DNA of 64,000 nt from CALDTK01 sp965213735 (GTDB taxonomy: Bacteria > Bacteroidota > Bacteroidia > Chitinophagales > Saprospiraceae), in contig CBDCAB010000006.1 in the NCBI GenBank assembly GCA_965213735.1, forward strand, positions 2,232,001 to 2,296,000, read 5' to 3'. Under the pieces are notes generated by a model that saw only the letters and a program-made list of their open reading frames with translations, was not told the origin of the DNA and made no database searches. This document shows positions 26,402 to 35,102 of this stretch, in pieces; positions within the stretch are counted from its first letter, which is position 1, and every line of letters begins with the position of its first letter. Made by a program: the position numbers and the translations under genes.

Positions 26402-28600
26402 GAGTCCGCCCTAAAAAGGCACTTTTTCTGCTAAAGCACGAGCAACTGGCTAATAAGTGCAGCTGTTTGCAGGCATTCTAAGCTTAACACTCGGTAAGAA
26501 TTATAATTCTTGCTATAAGATTTGAAGTTCTTACGTCGCACTTATGTGCCCCAGCTCATGCCTTTTTCGCCAAATCGACGGTTTGCCCTCTACCCCCGCT
26601 GCGTTAGCGCCAGCTCTTGCTCATGTCGCGCAATTCTCGACATATTGGCCCACATAACTCGACAGTATACGTAGGTGCGTGACTTGTGAAGTCCTCTATA
26701 GGCCACCTTCACCCCGCGCTTCAGCTTGCAAAATACCTCATGAATCGTTGACTCTACCTCTGGCCGTTTGCTGCGATTATAGCCTTCGGTGCCGTCTATC
26801 AACTCTTGGATCTGCACGTACTCCGCAATTTCGTCAGGGGTAAAGTACGCCCTGCGCTTGTCGTACTTCAGCATGTATTTACCTGCTCTATGCGAAAAGC
26901 TCACCTTACACACCTCTCCCGTATCCAGGCGTATTGCTGAATAGTGCGCGCGCCCCTCGCCTTGTGCAGGATCAACTTGCCCAGCAGCCAAGCGCCTGAT
27001 TTTGAAGGCATGTGCACGTCCTTTAATTTTATCAAGGATCCACCGGAACTCTTCGCGCAGCTTCGATGACGACAACTCCAGGTCGGTTGGTTCGGTAGGT
27101 GAGCTTTCGGTAAGTGGGTCCTCAGCACCCGAGACCTTACCGAGCATAATGAGCCGGGTGGCCTTGCTGTCGTACCCACCGTCGGTATACACGTTCCTCG
27201 GGCCAACATCCTCAGTGGTTGCCTGCAAGTTCACATCGCTTAGCACCTCCCTGGTTTGCTCAAGCGCACCAGCCATGAATGAACTCTCGTTTTGATTAGC
27301 TGGACCTACCTCCACAGAGGTGATCAATCGAAGGACATCGGAGTCATCACAAGTCTCGGTAATATTGGCGTGATAGCCCGAGATGGCTTGTTGGTTGATG
27401 CCGCGACCCTTCCTGCGATAAGCGGCCTCAGGATCGTGTACCGACTGAACTGAACCACTGGGGATTTGGTCTTGATCCACAGGTTCGACGATGGGAGTAT
27501 TCGATGCCTCTGGCGCGACGCAAGTACCCTCAGTCTCAGGTGCGTCGGCATCGGCATCGGTGGTAGTGGTGGAGGTGGTGGCCATACTGTCAGACTCATC
27601 GTCCAACGATACCCGCGGTAGCGACTTAGCTTTAGTCTGACGAGTTACTTCGACGTAGTGGTCGGTGTACACGCGACGCAGGGTGTGCCATAAGCTCTGC
27701 AGGTCATCGTCACCTGGGCCGTCATCCTCATCTCTACCTACCTCGATGATGTAGCGCAGTATATAACCCAGGTCACGCAGCATCGTGGCAGCCTGCTCTT
27801 TAGAGAGCTGAAAGGCAAGGTTGGCCGCACTCTTCACCTTGAGTCGCTCGACGATGGCGTGCTGTTGCTCACTAAGCGCTCCTGGTTCAAAGTAGAACCC
27901 CTGGTGCATGTTTATCCATGTACGCACCGTCTCCAATACGAGCTGCAGCCGGTTGCCGGTGACAATGTTAGATTTAAACAGCTTGGAGTCCATGCGCAGC
28001 GAGCGCCCGGCGATATTATAGCTGGTGGCTTGACCGCGCGTTACAAGCGCGAGGGTGCGACCTATCAAATCCTGGTGTTGAGCACGTTCGTGGTTGCGCT
28101 CATCAATAGCGGTGTTGAGGGCGTCCACCTCCGGTCCGTCCCCCTCGATGCGCGCTTCAAAACCAGAGGTGTCTTCGGCATGCCTGGCCAAGGCTGCCTT
28201 AAAGTTGTAGTAGGTGGCTGGACAGGGCACCTGCTCATCGAGGTTACATAATCCTAAGGCGCGCATGACTTGCACGTTGTAATCACAAGCCTCGAAGAGC
28301 TGTTGGTCAGTCCAGCCATGACCTTCCTTAAGAATAGTCATACCGACGAGCACGCGGATCGAGCCGTTAGGGCGACCTATACCGCTATCGTAAAGGACAT
28401 CAAAAATCTGTTCGTCTATACGTGAGACAACCTCTTTGGCAAACACATTGTGCCAAGCGCTCTTATCCTGAAGATAATTCTGGCGACGACCAGGGAAGTG
28501 TTGCGTAATCTCTGTAAAGAGACCTGTCTGGCTGCCAGCCGGGCTTTTGCGAAACATGGCTTCAATCTAGCACTTGTCACCGACTTTTTAGAGTGGACTC
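26402..28600. mobile_element. Complete IS1182-like insertion sequence (2199 bp)
   Basis: Terminal inverted repeats: left GAGTCCGCCCTAAAAAGGC (26402-26420); right end read inward GAGTCCACTCTAAAAAGTC (28600-28582), 16 of 19 positions identical. Flanking direct repeats ACTTCT at 26396-26401 and 28601-28606 are a likely 6-bp target duplication, although the host tract is itself repetitive. One transposase gene fills the element. Intact gene and ends suggest recent insertion. Confidence 0.85.
26590..28557 (-). CDS. IS1182-family-like transposase
   Basis: The 655-aa protein has the N-terminal DUF772-type domain (WHNVFAKEVVSRIDEQIFDV, RPNGSIRVLVGMTILKEGHG) and a DDE core. The second part has NVYTDGGYDSKATRLIMLGK with its acidic residue, and the C-terminus has RPEVESTIHEVFCKLKRGVK with the Glu and YRGLHKSRTYVYCRVMWANM. 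An acidic, Thr/Asp-rich insert (TTSTTTTDADADAPETEG) lies near residue 335 and looks disordered. The frame is intact from its ATG, which lies 43 bp inside the right terminal repeat. Confidence 0.88.
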   Translation of the reverse strand: MFRKSPAGSQTGLFTEITQHFPGRRQNYLQDKSAWHNVFAKEVVSRIDEQIFDVLYDSGIGRPNGSIRVLVGMTILKEGHGWTDQQLFEACDYNVQVMRALGLCNLDEQVPCPATYYNFKAALARHAEDTSGFEARIEGDGPEVDALNTAIDERNHERAQHQDLIGRTLALVTRGQATSYNIAGRSLRMDSKLFKSNIVTGNRLQLVLETVRTWINMHQGFYFEPGALSEQQHAIVERLKVKSAANLAFQLSKEQAATMLRDLGYILRYIIEVGRDEDDGPGDDDLQSLWHTLRRVYTDHYVEVTRQTKAKSLPRVSLDDESDSMATTSTTTTDADADAPETEGTCVAPEASNTPIVEPVDQDQIPSGSVQSVHDPEAAYRRKGRGINQQAISGYHANITETCDDSDVLRLITSVEVGPANQNESSFMAGALEQTREVLSDVNLQATTEDVGPRNVYTDGGYDSKATRLIMLGKVSGAEDPLTESSPTEPTDLELSSSKLREEFRWILDKIKGRAHAFKIRRLAAGQVDPAQGEGRAHYSAIRLDTGEVCKVSFSHRAGKYMLKYDKRRAYFTPDEIAEYVQIQELIDGTEGYNRSKRPEVESTIHEVFCKLKRGVKVAYRGLHKSRTYVYCRVMWANMSRIARHEQELALTQRG

Positions 28601-28645
28601 ACTTCTCACCTCCCACTTCTCACTTCCCACCTCCCACCTCTCCAA
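28601..28645. repeat. Pyrimidine heptamer tract (right part)
   Basis: Units TTCTCAC/CTCCCAC continue the tract seen left of the IS at 26321-26401, which shows that the IS landed inside the repeat. Confidence 0.75.
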
Positions 28646-28678
28646 AACGAGCCAATGCGCAATTCGGGAGCCAACAAA

Positions 28679-28686
28679 TACCTTTG
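28679..28686 (+). promoter_or_regulatory. Candidate -7 box for the carboxylesterase gene
   Basis: TACCTTTG matches TAnnTTTG exactly, only 6 bp before ATG 28693. If used, transcription would start at or very near the start codon (leaderless). No -33 element is clear. Confidence 0.3.
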
Positions 28687-28692
28687 GCAACC

Positions 28693-30300
28693 ATGCACAC
28701 CACGCCTGACTCGGCCCGGAAACGATTCATCTGGTGTAGCCTTGCCCTAATCGTGTGCTGTGGCGCGTGCAACACGGGCAAATTGCCCAATCCCGCTCCT
28801 GTGAAGTCCGATGATCTACTTGTCAAAGTTGCGGAGGGCAAACTTGTGGGGACGCGTCACACCAGCCCCTCCCTGCCCGCAGGTACTGCTGTGTACCGCT
28901 GGCTCGGCGTACCCTTCGCGGCTCCGCCTGTAGGGCAGCTGCGCTGGCGCGAACCACAGCCAGCTTACCAGCGTGATACTGTCTTGCTTGCCGATCATTT
29001 TCGTGCGGCTGCCATGCAACACAACGTCTACGGCGACATGATGTATCGAGCCGATAGCTTTGCCGAGGACTGCCTCTACCTCAATGTATGGGCTCCAGCG
29101 TCAGGAGCTGAAAATTTGCCGGTGCTGCTCTACTTCTACGGTGGCGGCCTCATCGCGGGCGATGGCTCGGAGACTCGCTACGATGGTGCGGCCATGGCTG
29201 CTGAAGGTATCGTTGTCGTCACTGCCAACTACAGGCTCAATGTCTTCGGCTGGTTGGCGCATCCAGAGCTTACTGCCGAGTCGCCCCACCACACCAGTGG
29301 CAACTATGGTCACCTCGATCAGGTGGCGGCCCTGGAGTGGGTGCACGCCAATATCTCTGCCTTTGGAGGCGATCCTGATCATATCGTTATTGCTGGTGAG
29401 TCAGCTGGAAGCATCAGCGTGAGTGCCCTCCTCGCCAGTCCGCTGAGTCGCAATTTCATAGCCGGTGCGATTGGCGAGAGTGGTGCCTCCTTTCCGCCAC
29501 TGTATAGTCCGGTGTCGCTTGCCGAGGCTGAGGCGATAGGTGCAGCTTTCGCCAAAACAATTGCTGCTCCTACGCTAGCCGAACTCAGAGCCATGTCTGC
29601 CGACACCCTCTACGCGCGCTACCTGCGCTATGGCAAGAGGCTGCCCATCGTGCTGGATAAACATTTTTATGAGCAGCCTGTGCACGAAGCTTATCGAGCG
29701 GGCAAAGCGGCCAGGGTGCCGCTGCTGGTAGGCTGGAATTCGCAAGAAGCCGCACCTGGAGTAATCCTCGGTGGCGACACCTCACAAGCAGCTTTTCGTG
29801 CTGGTGTGCGCCGAATATTTCCTGCTGTCGCAGATCAGCTACTCAAGCTTATGCCGCACACGACGACAGCAGAAATAACTGCTTCGGCGGTGGCACTGGC
29901 CAGTGATGCTTGGATAGCCTACCCCACCTGGAGCTGGGCACAGGCGCACGCACTGCACACCGGTGCTCCAGTATACCGCTACCGCTACGAGCAGCCACAG
30001 CCAGGACAGCATGGAGGTGCACCACATGCCGCCGAAATTCCATACGCTCTCGGAAATTTGCCCATCCATAAGGTGCACGAATGGACGGACGCTGACTATC
30101 AAACCTCAGCGACGATGCGAGCTGCTTTTGCCAATTTTATCAAGACCTTCGATCCTAACTTAGGCAGCCATACTGAGTGGCAGCCTATCGACCCGCACGC
30201 TCAGTTTCAAAGCGTGATGCGCTTTAAAGTTGAGGCTGAGGTAGCACAGATGGATGATAGGCGCTACCCGATATTGCAACAGTTCTATAGCAGAGATTAG
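28693..30300 (+). CDS. Type B carboxylesterase lipoprotein
   Basis: The frame extends upstream to 28450 into the IS and repeats. ATG 28693 is chosen because it begins a lipoprotein signal (RKRFIWCSLALIVCCGACNT). The 535-aa product has the alpha/beta-hydrolase features of type B carboxylesterases: YRWLGVPFAAPPVGQLRWRE, EDCLYLNVWAP, the oxyanion region YFYGGGLIAGDG, the nucleophile elbow GESAGSISV (Ser near residue 236), and the catalytic His in PHAAEIPYALGN near residue 444. It would hydrolyse esters in the periplasm or at the outer membrane; the substrate is unknown. A mini-hairpin motif at 29545-29558 is read AFAKT. Confidence 0.92.
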   Translation: MHTTPDSARKRFIWCSLALIVCCGACNTGKLPNPAPVKSDDLLVKVAEGKLVGTRHTSPSLPAGTAVYRWLGVPFAAPPVGQLRWREPQPAYQRDTVLLADHFRAAAMQHNVYGDMMYRADSFAEDCLYLNVWAPASGAENLPVLLYFYGGGLIAGDGSETRYDGAAMAAEGIVVVTANYRLNVFGWLAHPELTAESPHHTSGNYGHLDQVAALEWVHANISAFGGDPDHIVIAGESAGSISVSALLASPLSRNFIAGAIGESGASFPPLYSPVSLAEAEAIGAAFAKTIAAPTLAELRAMSADTLYARYLRYGKRLPIVLDKHFYEQPVHEAYRAGKAARVPLLVGWNSQEAAPGVILGGDTSQAAFRAGVRRIFPAVADQLLKLMPHTTTAEITASAVALASDAWIAYPTWSWAQAHALHTGAPVYRYRYEQPQPGQHGGAPHAAEIPYALGNLPIHKVHEWTDADYQTSATMRAAFANFIKTFDPNLGSHTEWQPIDPHAQFQSVMRFKVEAEVAQMDDRRYPILQQFYSRD

Positions 30301-30758
30301 CTCTTGCCCTTGCCGCTACAAGCCTTCTTTGCGCCTTTGCAGCAAGCTTTCTTGGGTGCGGCAGTAGCTTCGGCTTCAGGGGCGGCAGTGGTTTCGGCTT
30401 TCAGCTCGGCTTTAGCCTCTTTGTTGGCTTTGCAAGCTGCCTCGCTTTTACAGCATCCAGGAAGTGCTTCAAAGGCAGCGGGGTCGGCAGTGAGATCATC
30501 GGCACCGTAGCCAATCTTGGTGATTAGTGCGCGCAGACTTGCCTCGCTCTGCTTGGTGTCATCGTACTTGATCTTCACGATCTTGGTAGTCAGATCGAGG
30601 CGAGCACTTTCTACTCCCTCAACGCTACCGAGCACAGACTCGATACGGTCTTTGCACATGCCACACACGGCCGTAGTCTGAATCTTGACAGTCTCGACGC
30701 CATAGCTAAAGGCAGTGAAGATGGCAGTAAAAAACAGGGCAAAAAAGGAAAGCTTCAT
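30297..30758 (-). CDS. Exported heavy-metal-associated (HMA) domain protein
   Basis: The 153-aa protein has a signal peptide (KLSFFALFFTAIFTAFSYGV) and then an HMA domain (about 22-92) with the metal site TTAVCGMCKDRIESVLGSVE, a CxxC, and the ferredoxin-like end LRALITKIGYGADD. The C-terminus is an Ala/Lys/Glu linker and a Cys-rich tail (KKACCKGAKKACSGKGKS) plus an internal PGCCKSEAACK, so it may bind extra metal. It is followed about 80 bp downstream (gene direction reversed) by the TonB receptor, on the same strand. A periplasmic metal carrier is likely. The 3' end overlaps the convergent esterase by 4 bp. Confidence 0.88.
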   Translation of the reverse strand: MKLSFFALFFTAIFTAFSYGVETVKIQTTAVCGMCKDRIESVLGSVEGVESARLDLTTKIVKIKYDDTKQSEASLRALITKIGYGADDLTADPAAFEALPGCCKSEAACKANKEAKAELKAETTAAPEAEATAAPKKACCKGAKKACSGKGKS

Positions 30759-30840
30759 GTTGTGAGTTTGGAAGTGTAGGCACAGCGCCTAGAAACTTAA
30801 TTCAAAAATAGGGCGAGAAATTTCGTTTTGCAGCACTTTA

Positions 30841-33135
30841 TCACTTTACTAACGTATAGCGCAAGCCCACGTAAGGCATCACCCCTACCAAAGGTGCATA
30901 GACCCGACTTGCATCGAAGTAAAGCGCATCGTTTTGTGCACCGATGATGGCATTAGTCTGCCTGTAGTCGGTGATGTTTTCAGCGCCGCCATAGACCTCG
31001 AGGAAGTCGTTGACCACATAGGTAGCCTGTGCTCCGAGCAGTGCAAAGACAGGCGACTCGTAAGTTAGTCTGTACGGAATGTCTATGAGCGCAGCAATGT
31101 CTTGACTAGGCAGGCGCTGTGGACCGACAAGCTGGAGATTGGCATTAAAGCGCCACCGCTTGCTCGCAGTTTCGTAATCGCTCGACACGAGTCCGCGCCA
31201 CCTCGCTACATATGGTACTTCTCGCTTCACACCGTCGAGGTAAGTCTGCTTACTGTTCACGTGCTTATAAGCGAGCTTTACTTCTAGCCGATCCACAGGC
31301 TCGACACGTACCGAGGCAAGCACAGCGATAGTTTGGGCCGGGGCGGTGGAATTGGCCGCAGTGGTATGACCAAAGGTTTGCTCCTGATCTATCACAGCCA
31401 AGCGATCAAACACTGTAGCATAAGCATCGAGTGTGAAGGCCGCCACGCGTTGATGGCCTCCATGTGTATAGCTTAGGTTTTGCGAAAGCGCCACCCCATA
31501 ATTCCAGCCTGTAGTCAGCTGCAAGGGCTCGGGAATTCTAAAACTCTTCGAGCTTGCCAGCAGGCGAATGTTTTCGGCAAGCACTTGAGGTGAGCGGTAC
31601 GCCCTGCCCGCACTGGCGCGGAGAGCGAGGTTTTCAGTAGGATTGATCTTCACATTGAGCCGTGGCAGCGCTTGGACGCCTCCAAGACTATGATGATCTA
31701 CCCGCAAACCGGCAATGATCGAGGCCCCGTAGAGTCCATTACCAGAGCTAGTACCTCTACGAAAGTCGTAGGTATACTCCGCAAATGCACCCACTGCAGA
31801 TTCATCGCGGTCGTAGATCGTGTGGTCGTAAACTTCATCGTAGCTATCAACCTGAGCGCTGGCGCCCACGGTGTAGGTATGAGCCGTTGTGCCGAGAAAG
31901 CTCGAGTACATCGCATTGATATAGCCTGAGCGCTGAGTGCCCTCGTGCATCACAGACCCGTAGAGGTTGTCGAGCTGGTGAAACGTTGCGCCGGCTATAA
32001 GTCCAGCACTGGTGTTGGGGCGAGAGAAGCCGAGGTAGCCGGTTTTGGCGAAAGCCTCCACCCGATCATTGGCCTGTGCCAGCACGTACTTACCGTCACC
32101 GTGCGCTGGGCCATGCTCGCCATGTCCGGCATGATCCGACTGTCCGCCTTCCCGCCGATCGCGCGTCACCCACACATTGGCCTGGGCACGCCAGTCGTTG
32201 GTGCGGTAGAAGTGCCTCAACATTGCGGAGTACGTTTCGCGTCCTGGCTGCTCGTAAAAGCCATCGTCATCGCGATCATGCGCTTTGGTATTGTAGCTCG
32301 AGTGGAGCAGCAGGCCCGTTGAGGAGCGCTCGTTCCACTCATTGGCGAGGTGCACATTAGCTTCGAAGCGGCCGAGGCCGGAGGCGAATAAATTCACGAA
32401 TACCGGCTCAGTCTCAAAAGGCTTAACCAGTTCTGTATTGATCTGGCCGCTGAGTGCGCTCGCGCCAGTCTGCACACTCGAGGCTCCTTTGCCAATCTGG
32501 ATGCCGGTAAGCCACGTGCCAGGGATATAATCTAAAGCTTGCGAACTTGCGAGGCCGTAGAGCGTCGGTCGCTTTTCGAGTAGCAGTTGGGAATACACGC
32601 CCCGCAGGCCGAGTACCTGCATTTCGCGCGAACCAGTTACAGCATCGCGGTAGCTAACATCGACTGCCGCATTGGTTTCAAAGCTTTCGCCGAGGTTGCA
32701 ACAGGGCGCTTTTTTAAGCTCGACACTGGTAATGGATTCCACATTGCGAGGGTCGAGTGTGGAGGTGTAATTGCCGCGCTGGCGACTGGTAACTGTTACT
32801 ACATCCAGGCTTCGCGGCCTCATGACAATAATTGCTGCTGTACGTACAGCCTCCACCGCCAGCGTTTGTGATTGGTAGCCAACGTAGCTAAATTTCAAGC
32901 TGTCGGCACCCTCGACATTGAGCGTCCAGGTACCGCTTTCATCTACAGTAGCACCTGTACCCGTAGGTGTGGCGAGTACAGTACCGCCCAGCAGGGCCTG
33001 ACCAGCTTCATCCTGGAGTTGTCCTGTCAGGTTTTGAGCGAAAGCTGAAAAGGGCATAAGACCTATCAGCACGAGCAACGCCAGCCTAGGCAGCAGCGCG
33101 CGACTTGCGAAAAGATTCATAAACGAAGGCATCAA
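30841..33135 (-). CDS. TonB-dependent outer-membrane receptor, probable metal uptake
   Basis: The 764-aa protein has a signal peptide (LALLVLIGLMPFSAFAQ), a carboxypeptidase-regulatory-like domain (LTGQLQDEAGQALLGGTVLA), a plug (NVESITSVELKKAPCCNLGE, VLGLRGVYSQLLLEKRPTLY, IQIGKGASSVQTGASALSGQ) and a barrel with an aromatic C-terminal strand (PYVGLRYTLVK). An external loop has the His-rich segment GQSDHAGHGEHGPAHGDGKY near residue 345. Together with the neighbouring HMA protein and a Cys/His-rich exported protein this points to copper or other heavy-metal transport, which is inferred. Three mini-hairpin variants lie inside (31477, 32042, 33031). Confidence 0.9.
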   Translation of the reverse strand: MMPSFMNLFASRALLPRLALLVLIGLMPFSAFAQNLTGQLQDEAGQALLGGTVLATPTGTGATVDESGTWTLNVEGADSLKFSYVGYQSQTLAVEAVRTAAIIVMRPRSLDVVTVTSRQRGNYTSTLDPRNVESITSVELKKAPCCNLGESFETNAAVDVSYRDAVTGSREMQVLGLRGVYSQLLLEKRPTLYGLASSQALDYIPGTWLTGIQIGKGASSVQTGASALSGQINTELVKPFETEPVFVNLFASGLGRFEANVHLANEWNERSSTGLLLHSSYNTKAHDRDDDGFYEQPGRETYSAMLRHFYRTNDWRAQANVWVTRDRREGGQSDHAGHGEHGPAHGDGKYVLAQANDRVEAFAKTGYLGFSRPNTSAGLIAGATFHQLDNLYGSVMHEGTQRSGYINAMYSSFLGTTAHTYTVGASAQVDSYDEVYDHTIYDRDESAVGAFAEYTYDFRRGTSSGNGLYGASIIAGLRVDHHSLGGVQALPRLNVKINPTENLALRASAGRAYRSPQVLAENIRLLASSKSFRIPEPLQLTTGWNYGVALSQNLSYTHGGHQRVAAFTLDAYATVFDRLAVIDQEQTFGHTTAANSTAPAQTIAVLASVRVEPVDRLEVKLAYKHVNSKQTYLDGVKREVPYVARWRGLVSSDYETASKRWRFNANLQLVGPQRLPSQDIAALIDIPYRLTYESPVFALLGAQATYVVNDFLEVYGGAENITDYRQTNAIIGAQNDALYFDASRVYAPLVGVMPYVGLRYTLVK

Positions 33136-33195
33136 GTTATCATAGAGCAGAAGGAACTAAGGGCACGGCAGGTGGCGGTGCAGGAAGTTCGAGTG

Positions 33196-33591
33196 CTAGC
33201 AGCGATAGACTTGAAGCAGCGCGCGCGACTGGTGGCGCGTATGCAAGAATGGAGGAGGCCTGTTGTGGCAGCTTTCGCCAAAACCCCGCTTATGATCGAG
33301 CGGAGGAGGAGGCGGTGCGAGCAGAGGCGCTGCCTGCTGGTGGGCAGGAGGCAAAACCTCTTCACTAGTACTGGCTTCGGCAGCGACGAAAGCAAGTGCA
33401 TCAGAACAAGCGCTGAGCCCGTGGCAATGACCATGCGTATCATAGCTCACATCCGAGGCGTGAGCGTGATCAGCAGCAGTTTGATGGCAAGGCTCTTCAG
33501 CCCGCTCAGCACAGGCATGCATACAGGCTGATGAACCTACTGCGGTGAGCAGCATGAGACAGGTCAGCAGGTAGGCAAAAGCGGGTTTCAC
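33196..33591 (-). CDS. Small Cys/His-rich exported protein
   Basis: The frame is open from 33672. GTG 33591 is preferred because it begins a signal peptide (KPAFAYLLTCLMLLTAVGSS). The roughly 131-aa protein has Cys and His clusters (ACMHACAERAEEPCHQTAAD, HAHASDVSYDTHGHCHGLSA) and a proline run (PPPPPLDHK). It may be related to the short HYC_CC_PP proteins often found near TonB receptors in Bacteroidota; this is from memory and is a weak match. Position just upstream of the receptor on the same strand suggests one metal-handling operon. A mini-hairpin motif at 33271-33284 is read GFGES. Confidence 0.6.
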   Translation of the reverse strand: MKPAFAYLLTCLMLLTAVGSSACMHACAERAEEPCHQTAADHAHASDVSYDTHGHCHGLSACSDALAFVAAEASTSEEVLPPAHQQAAPLLAPPPPPLDHKRGFGESCHNRPPPFLHTRHQSRALLQVYRC

Positions 33592-33670
33592 AGGATGCTT
33601 AACGTGCAACAGCCCGTGTAGGTTGCTCACCTTTACACAGCATCTTTGCATCAACAAATGACTCGAAACC

Positions 33671-35095
33671 ATGCCTACCGAGGGATATACGGGAAAGGAT
33701 TTAATAGCGTGGGGCCTACAGCCGGGGCCAGCCTTTGCTAATATTCTCGAACACTTGCCAACTTGGCTAGAAACTCACAAGGTGGCTGAAGTGCAGGGCT
33801 GGCTACTGGCCGCTCAGGCTCAACCTGAAGCTTACAGCATGCACCCCGTGGTAGGTCCGGTAGCAGAAATACTCGTCGCTGAGCAGGAGCAAGAACAGGC
33901 TCCCTTAGAACTCCGGGAGACGCCGAAGGAATTTGGGGTTTATGGCCGCGAGCACATTGAAGAAGGAGCATTTACGCAGATGAATACCGCCATGCGGCTG
34001 CCGGTGGCCACGGCTGGTGCAGTGATGCCGGATGCACACCAAGGCTACGGCCTGCCGATAGGTGGTGTGTTGGCTACAGATAATGTGATCATTCCCTATG
34101 CCGTAGGGGTTGACATTGGTTGCCGCATGTGCTTGAGCGTATTTCCAGAACCTGTTAGTGCGCTAGAAGATGACTCGGCTCGCTTTGAGAAACTCCTGAT
34201 GCGCAACAGCTATTTCGGGCGCGAAGTGAGCAAAAAACAAGCTGATCATCCCATCAATGATGATGCACGTTTTGGTGAGACAGCCTTGCTGCGCACGCTA
34301 CGCGATCGTGCCCGCCAGCAACTAGGCAGCAGCGGGGGAGGCAATCACTTCGTGGAGTGGGGCGTGGTGACCATCACCGACGAAGAGGCATATACTGGTC
34401 TGGCTGCAGGGCGTTACCTCGGCCTGCTAAGCCACTCCGGATCGCGCGGCATGGGCGCAAGAATTGCCGACCACTACACCAAGCTTGCCATGGTAGAAAC
34501 GCCACTTCCCGATGAAGCGCGTCACTTAGCCTGGCTGGAGTTGGCAGATGAATTAGGTGCAGAATACTGGATGTTGATGAACCTCGCAGGTGACTATGCC
34601 TCTGCCTGCCACCATGTGATACACGAGCGCATGGCAGTGGGGCTTCGATCAACCCCGCTGGTGCGTATCGAAAACCACCACAACTTCGCCTGGAAAGAAC
34701 TCGATGCCGCAGGTAACGAACGCATCGTGCACCGCAAAGGCGCCACGCCAGCGGGTAAAGGTGTGCTCGGCATTATTCCTGGCTCGATGACAGCACCTGG
34801 CTTTATCGTGCGCGGACGTGGCGAAGCGCGATCACTAGCTTCGGCGAGTCATGGTGCAGGCCGGCAAATGTCGCGTACGCAAGCTAAGAAGACCATATCG
34901 CAGGAGGCGTGGGCAGCGGAGCTTAAGGACAAGCAGGTGCAACTACTCGGCGCGGGCCTAGATGAAGCTCCTCAAGCCTACAAAGACATACATGAGGTGA
35001 TGGCCGCGCAGGTTGATCTGGTGGATGTACTCGGCACATTTCAGCCTCGGATTGTGCGCATGTGTGGCGACAAACGCTTTCGCGAGCGCGACTAA
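33671..35095 (+). CDS. rtcB: RtcB-family RNA ligase
   Basis: The 474-aa protein has the RtcB signature elements in order: VMPDAHQGYGLPIGGVLATD, VGVDIGCRM with the metal-binding Cys, SSGGGNHFVEWG, LLSHSGSRGMGARIADHY, the HHNFAWKE segment, HRKGATPAGKGVLGIIPGSM and the guanylylated-His region SASHGAGRQMSRTQAKK. RtcB joins RNA 2',3'-cyclic phosphate or 3'-phosphate ends to 5'-OH ends with GTP and manganese. The 130-residue N-extension before the core (LEHLPTWLETHKVAEVQGWL) is longer than in E. coli RtcB. No archease or RtcA gene is adjacent; a repair role is likely. Confidence 0.9.
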   Translation: MPTEGYTGKDLIAWGLQPGPAFANILEHLPTWLETHKVAEVQGWLLAAQAQPEAYSMHPVVGPVAEILVAEQEQEQAPLELRETPKEFGVYGREHIEEGAFTQMNTAMRLPVATAGAVMPDAHQGYGLPIGGVLATDNVIIPYAVGVDIGCRMCLSVFPEPVSALEDDSARFEKLLMRNSYFGREVSKKQADHPINDDARFGETALLRTLRDRARQQLGSSGGGNHFVEWGVVTITDEEAYTGLAAGRYLGLLSHSGSRGMGARIADHYTKLAMVETPLPDEARHLAWLELADELGAEYWMLMNLAGDYASACHHVIHERMAVGLRSTPLVRIENHHNFAWKELDAAGNERIVHRKGATPAGKGVLGIIPGSMTAPGFIVRGRGEARSLASASHGAGRQMSRTQAKKTISQEAWAAELKDKQVQLLGAGLDEAPQAYKDIHEVMAAQVDLVDVLGTFQPRIVRMCGDKRFRERD

Positions 35096-35102
35096 AGGTG
35101 CA

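Noticed and set aside
33132..33443. 103-codon minus-strand frame overlapping the TonB receptor start
   Set aside because: It overlaps the Cys/His-rich exported protein in another frame, lacks a signal peptide and has a Ser/Arg/Leu-rich shadow composition.
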